A stretch of DNA of 43,260 bases from Clostridia bacterium. GTDB taxonomy: Bacteria > Bacillota > Clostridia > Oscillospirales > CAG-272. The stretch is taken from positions 1 through 43,260 of the forward strand of contig JAFUQQ010000057.1 of NCBI GenBank assembly GCA_017472285.1. The letters run 5' to 3'. Under the pieces are notes generated by a model that was given only the letters and a program-made list of their open reading frames with translations, did not search any database and was not told the origin of the DNA. Every line of letters begins with the position of its first letter. The first letter of the stretch is position 1. The translations under genes were made by a program, and so were the position numbers. This document shows positions 36,841-43,260 of the stretch, in pieces.

Positions 36841-38184
36841 ATGACAAATACAAAACATGATTTTTCACAAGGCTCTGTCAAACGGCTCGTACTCGCGCAG
36901 GCATTGCCCTTGACCTTGGCGCAAGCCGTGCAGCTTTTATATAATATCGTCGACCGTATCTATATCGGACATATGGAAGAAGTCGGTGACATTGCCCTGA
37001 CGGGTCTTGGCATCACCTTCCCCGTAATCGTTCTCATTGCCGCTTTCACAGTCCTGTTCGGTACGGGCGGAACGACACTTTTTTCACTCGCGCGAGGCAG
37101 AGGCGATGCAGACGAAGCGGAAAATATCCTCGGCAACGTCTTTGCGCTTCTTTGTATATCCTCTGTCGTACTGTTTGTTTTTTGTTATTGTTTACGCCGT
37201 CCGATTCTTTTTCTGTTCGGCGCGAGCGAAGATTCTTTTTTCTATGCCGATGAATATCTGAAAATCTACCTGTTCGGCACGTTTTTTTCGATGATTTCCA
37301 CAGGGCTGAACGGTTATATCAACGCGCAAGGTTTCCCGCGCATCGGCATGGTTACGACCATCATCGGCGCGATCATCAATATTATCCTTGACCCGATCTT
37401 TATTTTTACGTTCGATATGGGCGTTGCGGGCGCAGCACTTGCGACAATTATCAGTCAAGCGGTTTCTGCGATATGGGTACTCCATTTTCTGACAGGCAAA
37501 CATGCGATCCTTCGTTTGAAAAAGGAAAAAATACGCATCTCTCTTTCACGCATGAAACGAATCGTCAGCCTCGGACTTCCCGGATTCGTTATGCAAGGTA
37601 CGAACAGCCTTGTTTCTATCGTCTGCAATAATCAGCTCCAGCTTTACGGCGGCGATCTTTACGTCGGTATCATGACCGTCATCAATTCCGTCCGTGAAAT
37701 GATCTCCCTTCCCGTCCTCGGCATCAGCCAAGGCGCGCAACCCGTTCTCGGTTATAATTACGGCGCGGGTAAAAATGATAGAGTCAAGGAGGGCATCCGC
37801 TTCACAGCAATCCTCGGCACAGTTTATACGCTTTTGGCATGGGGTATTGTCATGCTGATTCCGAAACAACTGATCGCGATTTTTTCAAGCAAAGCGGAAA
37901 CCATCGCCATCGGCGCGGAAATGCTGAACGTCTATTTCTTTGGTTTTGTCTTCATGGCATTTCAATTTGCGGGACAATCCACCTTCCAGGCACTCGGCAA
38001 AGCCAAACAAGCCATCTTCTTCTCTCTCTTGCGCAAGGCGCTGATCGTTGTTCCCCTGACATTACTGCTTCCTGCCATCGGTTTCGGCGCGACAGGTGTC
38101 TATCTTGCCGAACCGATCTCCAACGCGATCGGCGGTCTTCTCTGTTTCTTTACGATGTATTTTACGGTCTACCGCAAGCTTTAG
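36841..38184 (+). CDS. MATE family efflux transporter
   Basis: A 447-residue multidrug/toxic-compound extrusion transporter with about 12 membrane segments. It starts MTNTKHDFSQGSVKRLVLAQ and carries the family's N-terminal pattern ALPLTLAQAVQLLYNIVDRIYIGHM. The equivalent segment at the start of the second half is LGLPGFVMQGTNSLVSIVCN. It expels cationic compounds in exchange for Na+ or H+. AGGAGG precedes the ATG. It is monocistronic, with its own promoter, and divergent from the glucan-synthase gene. The substrate cannot be told from sequence. Confidence 0.94.
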   Translation: MTNTKHDFSQGSVKRLVLAQALPLTLAQAVQLLYNIVDRIYIGHMEEVGDIALTGLGITFPVIVLIAAFTVLFGTGGTTLFSLARGRGDADEAENILGNVFALLCISSVVLFVFCYCLRRPILFLFGASEDSFFYADEYLKIYLFGTFFSMISTGLNGYINAQGFPRIGMVTTIIGAIINIILDPIFIFTFDMGVAGAALATIISQAVSAIWVLHFLTGKHAILRLKKEKIRISLSRMKRIVSLGLPGFVMQGTNSLVSIVCNNQLQLYGGDLYVGIMTVINSVREMISLPVLGISQGAQPVLGYNYGAGKNDRVKEGIRFTAILGTVYTLLAWGIVMLIPKQLIAIFSSKAETIAIGAEMLNVYFFGFVFMAFQFAGQSTFQALGKAKQAIFFSLLRKALIVVPLTLLLPAIGFGATGVYLAEPISNAIGGLLCFFTMYFTVYRKL

Positions 38185-38212
38185 GGAGTTGTGGCTTTGC
38201 CCCAAACCCCAT

Positions 38213-38300
38213 CGGGACGTTGTCCCGAACCCTATCCACCCTTGAAAATCCTTCAAAAACTTTCTCTGTGCTGCCTCTGACTTCAAAAAATGTAGGGGGC
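38213..38300. repeat. Composite extragenic repeat after the MATE gene
   Basis: The stretch contains a perfect hairpin CGGGAC-GTT-GTCCCG (38213-38227). Next comes the 17-mer TGTGCTGCCTCTGACTT (38265-38281), which is an exact inverted copy of 25139-25155. A partly palindromic GGGGCGACGTCCTCGACGAC block follows (around 38296-38315). Such blocks resemble extragenic palindromic repeats of clostridial genomes; copy number in the genome cannot be judged here. Confidence 0.5.
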
Positions 38301-38326
38301 GACGTCCTCGACGACCCGTTTCAACG

Positions 38327-38356
38327 AAAAAGCCTTCTCTCACGAGAAGGCTTTTT
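38327..38356. terminator. Bidirectional terminator between MATE and GH127 genes
   Basis: AAAAAGCCTTCTC (38327-38339) pairs perfectly with GAGAAGGCTTTTT (38344-38356) around TCAC. The A and T runs serve both directions. Confidence 0.9.
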
Positions 38357-38358
38357 CA

Positions 38359-40140
38359 TTATATTTTCTCATTGAACCAAACGAGCATATCGCTCTCGCC
38401 TCGGTTTGCAAAGGCATAATAAGGGATGAGCTTTAATTTTGCAGGTGAAAGTTTCGGGGCATCTGCCGCTCTGATGTAAAGTTTGTTTTCGGTATCGGGA
38501 TAACGGAAAGCATCGATCGTTAAGGTATTCAGACCGAGGGTTTTGTCAAATTGCATAATATAATCAAATGTGGCGGGGATGGCAAATGCGTGAAGATTTT
38601 CTCCGTTATCCACGCTTTCCGCACAATAAACGATCGGACCTGCCTGTATGCAAAGCCTGCCCGAATCTTTGACAACGTGAGGATTGGAACGGATGGCAAA
38701 AGGAATCATATCGAGATTCAGCACAAATTCCGTGCAGTTTTCAATAACAGCGTAACCATTTTTGAGGGTATGAGGTACAGGAAGATCGTAAGCAGCGCAC
38801 CACGAAGGAATTCTGACTGCAATTTTTTTCACACCTTCCGCGCGGATTCGGATATTTCCATTTACGGGATAATTTGTTTCTGTTTCAACTTGGATACCGT
38901 CTGCATTCAACTGACTCGAAGCAAACTGATTGATATATAAAGTATCGCCGTCCAGACCGTAAATATATTCGGCAAGGCGCGGGAACAGGCGGTTGATATT
39001 GGGAGGGCAACAGGAGCAGCTAAAAGCTTCTCTCCTCTGCGTGATTGGAAAACGACGGCGACCGTATTCATTGGAAAAATGGTCAAGCATCGTAATCTCC
39101 AAAGGATTTTCATAGAAAAATGCTTTTCCGTCCAAAGAAAGTCCGGAAAGAAGTCCGTTATAGAGGACTCGTTCAATCGTATCTGCATAAGAAGCATGAT
39201 GTTCGAGCGCAAGCATTCTCTGACAGAAAAACATAAGTCCGATACCCGCGCAAGTTTCGGTATAAGCCTCGCCGTTCGGAAGATCGTAGGGTTTGGAGAA
39301 TGTTTCACCGAGATGGCAAGAACCGATACCGCCGGTGATATACATTTTGTGGTTGATGATATCTTCATATAAAGCTTTGCAGGCTTTTTTCAAAGCTTCA
39401 TCTTCAAGTTCAAGAGCGAGATCAGCCATTGCGCTGTAAAGATAGACCGCGCGCACCGCATGACCGACCGCTTCTGTCTGTTCACGAACGGGAAGATGAC
39501 TCTGATCGTAAGAAGAATGACCGTCTTTTTCGGCAACACCACGCCTATTGATGAAATGTGCCGCAAGATCGAGATATTTTTTCTTACCTGTATAGCGGTA
39601 CATACGAACAAGAGCAAGCTCAATTTCTTCATGTCCGGGGGTTGAGAACATAGCACTGTCATCTTCCACGAAAATTTTATAGATATAATCAGCATATTTT
39701 TCCATGCATTTGAGAAAACGGTCTTTTCCAGTTGCATCGGCATAAGCAATGGCAGCTTCAAAAAGATGTCCCGCGCAATAAAGCTCGTGATTGGGACGCT
39801 TGGTCCATCTGCCGTCGGGTTCCTGAACGGTGTAATGGATATTGAAATAGCCATCCTCCCCTTGATTTTTTTCAATTAGATCAATCAGCGTTTCAACTTT
39901 TTGTTCTAATTCGACATTGGGATGTTTGGCAAGGATATAAGAAGCACCTTCCATCCATTTGGCAACATCGCTGTCCCAGAAAATATCCGCTTTATCCGAT
40001 TCAAAACGGAAAGCACCGATCCGCCCCGTTTCATCAAAACGGTCATATACGGCATGAATTGTCACATCACGGTTCAAGTGTTCTTTTTCATAGAGAAAAC
40101 CGCCCGTCAGTGCTGTTTCTTTATATGTAAAATATTTCAT
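38359..40140 (-). CDS. GH127 beta-L-arabinofuranosidase-like glycoside hydrolase
   Basis: A 593-residue protein of the GH127 (former DUF1680) family, with an alpha/alpha barrel. The unusual zinc-cysteine catalytic centre known from bifidobacterial HypBA1 (E338, C340, C417 and C418) has a full match here: E295 and C297 in YTETCAGIG and C377/C378 in SCCPPNINR, where the first of the paired cysteines is the expected nucleophile. It has no signal peptide, so it acts in the cytosol on imported arabinosides. The start at 40140 follows AAAGGAAG; an upstream in-frame extension has no ribosome binding site. A sigma-A promoter lies at 40172-40200. No sugar transporter or regulator is adjacent. Confidence 0.93.
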   Translation of the reverse strand: MKYFTYKETALTGGFLYEKEHLNRDVTIHAVYDRFDETGRIGAFRFESDKADIFWDSDVAKWMEGASYILAKHPNVELEQKVETLIDLIEKNQGEDGYFNIHYTVQEPDGRWTKRPNHELYCAGHLFEAAIAYADATGKDRFLKCMEKYADYIYKIFVEDDSAMFSTPGHEEIELALVRMYRYTGKKKYLDLAAHFINRRGVAEKDGHSSYDQSHLPVREQTEAVGHAVRAVYLYSAMADLALELEDEALKKACKALYEDIINHKMYITGGIGSCHLGETFSKPYDLPNGEAYTETCAGIGLMFFCQRMLALEHHASYADTIERVLYNGLLSGLSLDGKAFFYENPLEITMLDHFSNEYGRRRFPITQRREAFSCSCCPPNINRLFPRLAEYIYGLDGDTLYINQFASSQLNADGIQVETETNYPVNGNIRIRAEGVKKIAVRIPSWCAAYDLPVPHTLKNGYAVIENCTEFVLNLDMIPFAIRSNPHVVKDSGRLCIQAGPIVYCAESVDNGENLHAFAIPATFDYIMQFDKTLGLNTLTIDAFRYPDTENKLYIRAADAPKLSPAKLKLIPYYAFANRGESDMLVWFNEKI

Positions 40141-40171
40141 TCCGATCTTCCTTTCATTGTATATTGGTTTT

Positions 40172-40200
40172 ATTGTATCTGAAAATGGGGAGTATGTCAA
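40172..40200 (-). promoter_or_regulatory. Promoter of the GH127 gene
   Basis: On the minus strand TTGACA (complement of 40195-40200) and TACAAT (complement of 40172-40177) are separated by 17 bp. Confidence 0.82.
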
Positions 40201-40239
40201 TAATATCGCCGCAGAACACGATTTTTTGGCAAAAAATGA

Positions 40240-40268
40240 TTGACAAAGTACACCATTTGTGTTAAAAT
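40240..40268 (+). promoter_or_regulatory. Promoter of the DUF454 gene
   Basis: TTGACA (40240-40245) and TAAAAT (40263-40268) with a 17-bp spacer. The predicted transcription start falls in the first GTTAG-N6-CTAAC operator. The leader to the ATG is about 100 nt. Confidence 0.88.
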
Positions 40269-40274
40269 AGCATT

Positions 40275-40354
40275 GTTAGCAAAGACTAACTAAAAAAAGA
40301 ATGTGTTCGGGCTTCGCCCGTTTTTTTGAAACCAACAGTTAGCGGATGCTAACT
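40275..40354 (+). promoter_or_regulatory. Twin operators GTTAG-N6-CTAAC
   Basis: GTTAG-CAAAGA-CTAAC (40275-40290) sits at the expected transcription start. GTTAG-CGGATG-CTAAC (40338-40353, extended to AGTTAGC/GCTAACT) lies just before the ribosome binding site. The centres are 63 bp apart, six turns of the helix, which would allow cooperative binding or looping. The symmetric form suits a TetR- or MarR-type dimer; the regulator is not in view. Confidence 0.65.
40308..40327 (+). terminator. Leader terminator between the twin operators
   Basis: CGGGC-TTC-GCCCG (40308-40320) followed by seven Ts (40321-40327). It lies in the 5' leader of the DUF454 gene and could attenuate transcription. A 13-codon frame (ATG 40301, TAG 40340-40342) reads through the stem. 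Confidence 0.65.
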
Positions 40355-40376
40355 TCCGTAAAGAAAGGAAATATAT

Positions 40377-40775
40377 ATGAAACTCAAAAAATTATTCTGG
40401 ATCATTCTTGGTTTTATCGGACTCGGCTTAGGTGCATTGGGCGCAATTTTACCGATGATTCCTTCCATTCCGTTTTTGCTCCTTGCCGCGTTTGGTTTCG
40501 GCAAAAGCTCCGAAAAATTGCATACATGGTTTGTGAATACCAAACTTTATAAAAACAATCTGGAATCTTATGTAAAAGGTGAAGGGATGACAAAGAAAAC
40601 CAAAGTCAAGATCATTCTGACCGTAACGCTCCTGATGACATTCGGTTTTGTGATGATGCTCCGCAAAGCTCTTTTTATTCCCTGTACTATCATCGCGATC
40701 ATCTGGACAGCGCATCTCGTATATTTTCTCTTTTTTGTTAAAACACGCAAAACCACAAACTCCATTCAGGCATAA
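40377..40775 (+). CDS. DUF454 (YbaN-like) membrane protein
   Basis: A 132-residue inner-membrane protein of the DUF454 family (E. coli YbaN). The N-terminus KKLFWIILGFIGLGLGALGA followed by LPMIPSIPFLLLAAFGFGKS is the family signature. The block SEKLHTWFVNTKLYKNNLES follows, then two more membrane segments near the C-terminus (IILTVTLLMTFGFVMML and FIPCTIIAIIWTAHLVYFLF). Function is unknown. AAAGGAAA precedes the ATG. Control seems elaborate: a consensus promoter, two identical-type operators, and a terminator hairpin in the leader. The gene is monocistronic. Confidence 0.9.
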   Translation: MKLKKLFWIILGFIGLGLGALGAILPMIPSIPFLLLAAFGFGKSSEKLHTWFVNTKLYKNNLESYVKGEGMTKKTKVKIILTVTLLMTFGFVMMLRKALFIPCTIIAIIWTAHLVYFLFFVKTRKTTNSIQA

Positions 40776-40787
40776 ATGTTTTTCCTC

Positions 40788-40832
40788 AAAAAGCAAAAGC
40801 AATCCGATTTTTTCGGATTGCTTTTGCTTTTA
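40788..40832. terminator. Terminator between the DUF454 gene and the convergent small gene
   Basis: AAAGCAAAAGCAATCCGA pairs with TCGGATTGCTTTTGCTTT across a T-rich loop, followed by TTAT on the plus side. The stop codon of the minus-strand 56-residue gene is at 40830-40832, at the edge of the stem. Confidence 0.88.
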
Positions 40833-41000
40833 TTGTATAATTGTATACGTCAGCCATTCATAATGCAGACGGGTACCGATATCCACACCCATCGGCAAGA
40901 GGAACAGAGCGATGAAAATTTCTTCACCGTTGCCGTTTTCCTCACGGAGATACGCATATTCGCCTTCAATTTTTGTTACGATATAATCTTTCGGTTCCAT
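40830..41000 (-). CDS. Small conserved-looking protein of unknown function (56 residues)
   Basis: The frame reads MEPKDYIVTKIEGEYAYLRE, then ENGNGEEIFIALFLLPMGVD, then IGTRLHYEWLTYTIIQ. AAAGGAG lies about 9 nt before the ATG, and the gene begins 23 bp after the stop of the YugP-type protease, so the two are cotranscribed. The beta-strand-rich start (YIVTKIEGEYAYLREENG) resembles small DUF3006-like single-domain proteins, where an acidic turn is followed by a DVGTRL-type strand. I am not certain of the family. No membrane segment or cysteine is present. The ribosome binding site, the operon position and the amino-acid composition all support a real gene. Confidence 0.72.
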   Translation of the reverse strand: MEPKDYIVTKIEGEYAYLREENGNGEEIFIALFLLPMGVDIGTRLHYEWLTYTIIQ

Positions 41001-41023
41001 TACTTGAACTCCTTTACAATAAA

Positions 41024-41755
41024 TCAGTCATCACGTCTGCCGAAAAGTGTCAGAACGTAGAAAAGAAAACGGAGGAAATAAACGAGCGAAGTCAGAAGGG
41101 ATGCCAGATATGTGAGCGCGGCAGCAGACAGAACTTCTTTTGCGGCGGGGATTTCCTCAGCCGTTAAAATGCCCTCGGAAAGCAACATTTCTTTGGCGCG
41201 TCTGCTTGCATCAAGCTCAACGGGAAGTGTCACGAGCGCGAAAAGCAAAGAACCGCCGTATAAGATCACACCGATCATTGCGATATAAAAACCGAGACTT
41301 TCATCCGCCATCAGATAGAACCAATCCAGCAGAAGTCCGACGAGAACGAGCGGCATGGCAAGCCAAGAGCCGATATTTACGAAAGGAACAATCGCTGTAC
41401 GAATCTTATAGAAAGCGTAACCTTGCTTTTTTTGCATCACATGTCCCATCTCATGTGCCGCAACTGCAACAGCCGCAACGGAATTACTGCCGTAAGTGCT
41501 TTCAGAAAGATTGACCACACTTTTTGTGGGATGATAATGGTCTGTCAAAAAACCTTGAACAGAACCGACGGAAATGCCATAAACCTGATTTGCTCGCATG
41601 AGCCGCATGACCGTATCATAACCCGTAAGTCCTGAACGGCATCTTGTTTTGTCATGTTTCGCAAAAGAAGATTTCACCTTTCCGCTTGCAATTGCGGAGA
41701 AGATCATGCATATGATGATCGCCCCCATAAACCAAATATAATCTTGCCAATACAT
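41024..41755 (-). CDS. YugP-type membrane zinc metallopeptidase
   Basis: A 243-residue neutral zinc metallopeptidase of the YugP family (PF04298). It has an N-terminal membrane anchor (residues 6-24), a protease segment with HEMGH at residues 101-105 (zinc-binding H101 and H105, catalytic E102) and TKSVVNLSESTYGSNSVAAVAVAA before it. Two membrane segments follow (IVPFVNIGSWLAMPLVLVGL and GFYIAMIGVILYGGSLLFAL), then VELDASRRAKEML, which supplies the third ligand region. The C-terminus has another membrane segment. AAAGGAG precedes the ATG. It has its own promoter (41843-41871) and is followed by a 56-residue gene. Substrates are unknown. Confidence 0.94.
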   Translation of the reverse strand: MYWQDYIWFMGAIIICMIFSAIASGKVKSSFAKHDKTRCRSGLTGYDTVMRLMRANQVYGISVGSVQGFLTDHYHPTKSVVNLSESTYGSNSVAAVAVAAHEMGHVMQKKQGYAFYKIRTAIVPFVNIGSWLAMPLVLVGLLLDWFYLMADESLGFYIAMIGVILYGGSLLFALVTLPVELDASRRAKEMLLSEGILTAEEIPAAKEVLSAAALTYLASLLTSLVYFLRFLFYVLTLFGRRDD

Positions 41756-41842
41756 AAAAATTACTCCTTTATTGATTTAGAATAAATGATCTGTCATATA
41801 TCGTAATGACATAAACAGATTTTTATACATCTATATGAATTT

Positions 41843-41871
41843 ATTATAATATGAGATAAAAATTTTGTCAA
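41843..41871 (-). promoter_or_regulatory. Promoter of the YugP-type protease gene
   Basis: On the minus strand TTGACA (complement of 41866-41871) and TATAAT (complement of 41843-41848) are 17 bp apart. In the gene-free stretch 41756-42126 I also see an inverted repeat TGTCAT-N8-ATGACA (41793-41812) in this leader, and a TATAAT for the rightward gene. The rest is AT-rich without recognisable structure. Confidence 0.88.
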
Positions 41872-42011
41872 TATCCGAATATTTTTAAAAAGCCGACCTT
41901 ATTTCACCTTCATGCTGCGATAAAGTCGCCATAAATTTTGTCTATGTAATGTTTTGCAGACAATTTCATTATAAAAATTAACGATACTATTTACAACTGT
42001 CATTTCAATGT

Positions 42012-42017
42012 TATAAT
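42012..42017 (+). promoter_or_regulatory. Candidate -10 box of the VOC-DUF3795-VOC cluster
   Basis: TATAAT at 42012-42017 with TTTACA at 41990-41995 (16-bp spacer). The leader to the first ATG would be about 100 nt. The -35 is weak, so confidence is limited. Confidence 0.5.
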
Positions 42018-42126
42018 ACAAGTATGTCATTATAAATATACTAATGATAATTTTTTCAATTACACATTAGGCAATGGAAAATTAGAAGCGTATGAAATCT
42101 AAATCAATCGGACAGGAGAATTGTAT

Positions 42127-42471
42127 ATGAGCACCAAATTTGAATGTATTAATATCAGTTCGAAACAACCTGAAACTTTAGCCAAGTATTATAAAACAAT
42201 CGGCATCCCCGTTTACTGCCCGTTTGGATGCTATGATGGTTTCCGTATAGGAAAAGAGGATGAAGGATATGTTTGTGTTTGGGATAGTACAAAATGGGGA
42301 GAATCTACGGCGGGATATATCACACTGGTTTTCAAGGTTGATAATCTGCATAAAACGTATGAATCCTTGATTGCAAACGGGATTTCTGTATTACCTCCCA
42401 AAACTACGGCATGGGGTGGACAAGAACTTTTACTGGAAGATCCCGATGGAAACAAAATCATTCTTCTATAA
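42127..42471 (+). CDS. VOC superfamily (glyoxalase/bleomycin-resistance-type) protein
   Basis: A 114-residue single vicinal-oxygen-chelate domain with two beta-alpha-beta-beta-beta modules. The start is MSTKFECINISSKQPETLAK, with YKTIGIPVYCPF in the first module. The second module has the closing signature GGQELLLEDPDGNKIILL. AGGAGA lies 7 nt before the ATG at 42127; a TTG two codons earlier is too close to it. The VOC fold covers metal-dependent lyases, dioxygenases and drug-binding proteins, so the activity is open. It leads an AT-rich cluster with a DUF3795 and a second VOC gene. Confidence 0.88.
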   Translation: MSTKFECINISSKQPETLAKYYKTIGIPVYCPFGCYDGFRIGKEDEGYVCVWDSTKWGESTAGYITLVFKVDNLHKTYESLIANGISVLPPKTTAWGGQELLLEDPDGNKIILL

Positions 42472-42481
42472 ATGATAATCA

Positions 42482-42799
42482 ATGATAAAAATCATGAATA
42501 ACAAAATAGATTTTACTCAGATCACAGCTTGCGGAGAATGTTGCATAGGTTGTCAGAAAAAAGCAAATGGCATCTGCCAAGGCTGTGTAGAATCTGATGG
42601 GCATTGCGCTGAGTGGACAAAATCCAATGGCTGCCCGATACATAAATGCACGAGAAGCCATAATGTGCAATTTTGTGGTTTATGCAATGAGTTCCCTTGT
42701 GAATGGCTCATTCAGAAAATTTTTTGGAGAACCAATGTTGTTGAGGAATTAACAGAATTGGCAAATCTATATGCCCAACAATCACGAAAATCGACATAA
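42482..42799 (+). CDS. DUF3795-like cysteine-rich protein
   Basis: A 105-residue protein with twelve cysteines arranged as in DUF3795: CGECCIGC, CQGC, CAEW, CPIHKC, then CGLCNEFPC. They probably bind zinc or iron. The function of the family is unknown. The ATG at 42482 lies 10 bp after the preceding VOC gene; a second in-frame ATG at 42494 (MNNKIDFTQ) is also possible. No clear ribosome binding site is visible for either, so translation may be coupled to the upstream gene. The C-terminal half contains EWLIQKIFWRTNVVEELTEL. Confidence 0.8.
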   Translation: MIKIMNNKIDFTQITACGECCIGCQKKANGICQGCVESDGHCAEWTKSNGCPIHKCTRSHNVQFCGLCNEFPCEWLIQKIFWRTNVVEELTELANLYAQQSRKST

Positions 42800-42837
42800 A
42801 TGATATTCGACTTTAAGAATTTATGGAGGTCTATACT

Positions 42838-43137
42838 ATGTTGAGAACATTGATGCAGATATATGTAAAAGGAAGCGTTGAAGCTGTTGACACTTATCAA
42901 AAAGCATTTAATGCAAAAATACTTGGTCTATACCCCGATGATAATGGTGGCTATATGCACTCAGAGTTAAACGCTCATGGACAAATAATTGCTGTATCTG
43001 AACTCACAGATAATCTTGTCATAGGAAATACTATGCAATTCTGTTTTCATTTTGGAGAAGGTGGAGAGGAGCATGTCAAAAATGCTTATGAAGTGCTAAA
43101 AAATGAGGCAACAATTCATGCAATGTCATTAAGTTAA
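42838..43137 (+). CDS. PhnB-like VOC protein, short at the C-terminus
   Basis: A 99-residue VOC protein of the PhnB/3-demethylubiquinone methyltransferase-like group. It starts MLRTLMQIYVKGSVEAVDTY, with YQKAFNAKILGLYPDDNGGYMHSEL and FCFHFGEGGEEHVKNAYEVL. Members are usually about 135-140 residues and end with a conserved FGVRW strand. Here the frame stops shortly after EATIHAMSLS, so about 35 residues are missing. GGAGG lies 8 nt before the ATG at 42838; the ATG at 42823 contains that site. It is either a shortened gene or a decayed one. A terminator follows. Confidence 0.75.
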   Translation: MLRTLMQIYVKGSVEAVDTYQKAFNAKILGLYPDDNGGYMHSELNAHGQIIAVSELTDNLVIGNTMQFCFHFGEGGEEHVKNAYEVLKNEATIHAMSLS

Positions 43138-43145
43138 GAAAAGAA

Positions 43146-43177
43146 CCAAGTTCAGAAATGGACTTGGCTCTTTTTTT
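43146..43177 (+). terminator. Terminator after the short VOC gene
   Basis: CCAAGTTC (43146-43153) pairs with GGACTTGG (43160-43167), including one G-U pair, around AGAAAT, followed by CTC and seven Ts (43171-43177). Confidence 0.85.
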
Positions 43178-43209
43178 GCAAAAAAGTTAAAGAAATTTTG
43201 AAAAAGGGG

Positions 43210-43260
43210 TTGACAAAAAAGCAAAAGTGTGCGGTCGATTTTATTAGCTCGCTAATAAAA
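43210..43260 (+). promoter_or_regulatory. TTGACA box with a perfect palindrome at the window end
   Basis: TTGACA (43210-43215) is followed by TTTTATTAGC-TC-GCTAATAAAA (43239-43260), a perfect inverted repeat with 10-bp arms and 2-bp centre. Its core TTAGC-N2-GCTAA has the geometry of MarR/SlyA-type operators (SlyA consensus TTAGCAAGCTAA). No good -10 box is seen at 17 bp. The gene it would control lies beyond the window. Confidence 0.5.

Noticed and set aside
40275..40290. DtxR/IdeR-type iron box
   Set aside because: GTTAG and CTAAC half sites resemble it, but the 6-bp spacer does not fit the 19-bp DtxR consensus with a one-base centre.

Overview
The window is a chromosomal segment of a low-to-mid GC Bacillota genome, most likely an uncultured clostridial lineage (inference). 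The grounds are SAM-I and FMN riboswitches, RecD2, ComF, a YugP-type membrane protease, strong GGAGG ribosome binding sites, near-consensus sigma-A promoters with 17-bp spacers, and many stem-loop terminators. No rRNA, tRNA or CRISPR array was seen.

Positions 1-1800 look like accessory DNA: a small serine recombinase, an XRE-type regulator with an operator cluster, a DUF6061-like small protein and a 42-residue truncated HTH protein. A perfect two-base-centred inverted repeat lies beyond the recombinase. From about 1890 the chromosomal backbone follows on the minus strand: comF and recD2 (overlapping), a small membrane protein, metK under a SAM-I riboswitch, ribU under an FMN riboswitch, then the str/rpo block in transcription order rpoB, rpoC, an L7Ae-like gene, rpsL, rpsG, fusA, tuf. 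The rpo block is split in two: rpoBC has its own promoter and terminator, and the L7Ae-rpsL-rpsG-fusA-tuf unit has another promoter. rpoB carries an unusual insert made of two 59-residue tandem repeats. S12 has Arg at the position of E. coli Lys88.

The plus strand from 20.7 to 29.3 kb holds alaS (divergent from rpoB), a HIT protein, a membrane-anchored M28-like peptidase, and a metal-resistance operon (CadC-like repressor, free HMA metallochaperone, P1B-type ATPase) behind a clear operator. A 488-residue protein of unknown function lies between on the minus strand. Positions 29.3-36.7 kb hold a giant cyclic beta-1,2-glucan synthase-like gene (GT84, glycoamylase-like/GH189, GH94), divergent from a MATE transporter. 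Next come a GH127 beta-L-arabinofuranosidase-like gene, a DUF454 membrane protein behind an elaborate leader with twin operators, and a YugP-type protease with a 56-residue partner. The AT-rich right end carries a VOC protein, a DUF3795 Cys-rich protein and a short VOC protein, and closes on a perfect palindrome next to a TTGACA box.

Dispersed palindromes at gene ends (1893-1953, 23506-23536, 25169-25195, 38213-38300) suggest small repeat elements, some of which now encode the last residues of proteins. I found no single clearly new multi-gene system. The strongest leads are the rpoB insert, the twin-operator leader of the DUF454 gene, the recombinase-linked palindrome and the palindrome family.
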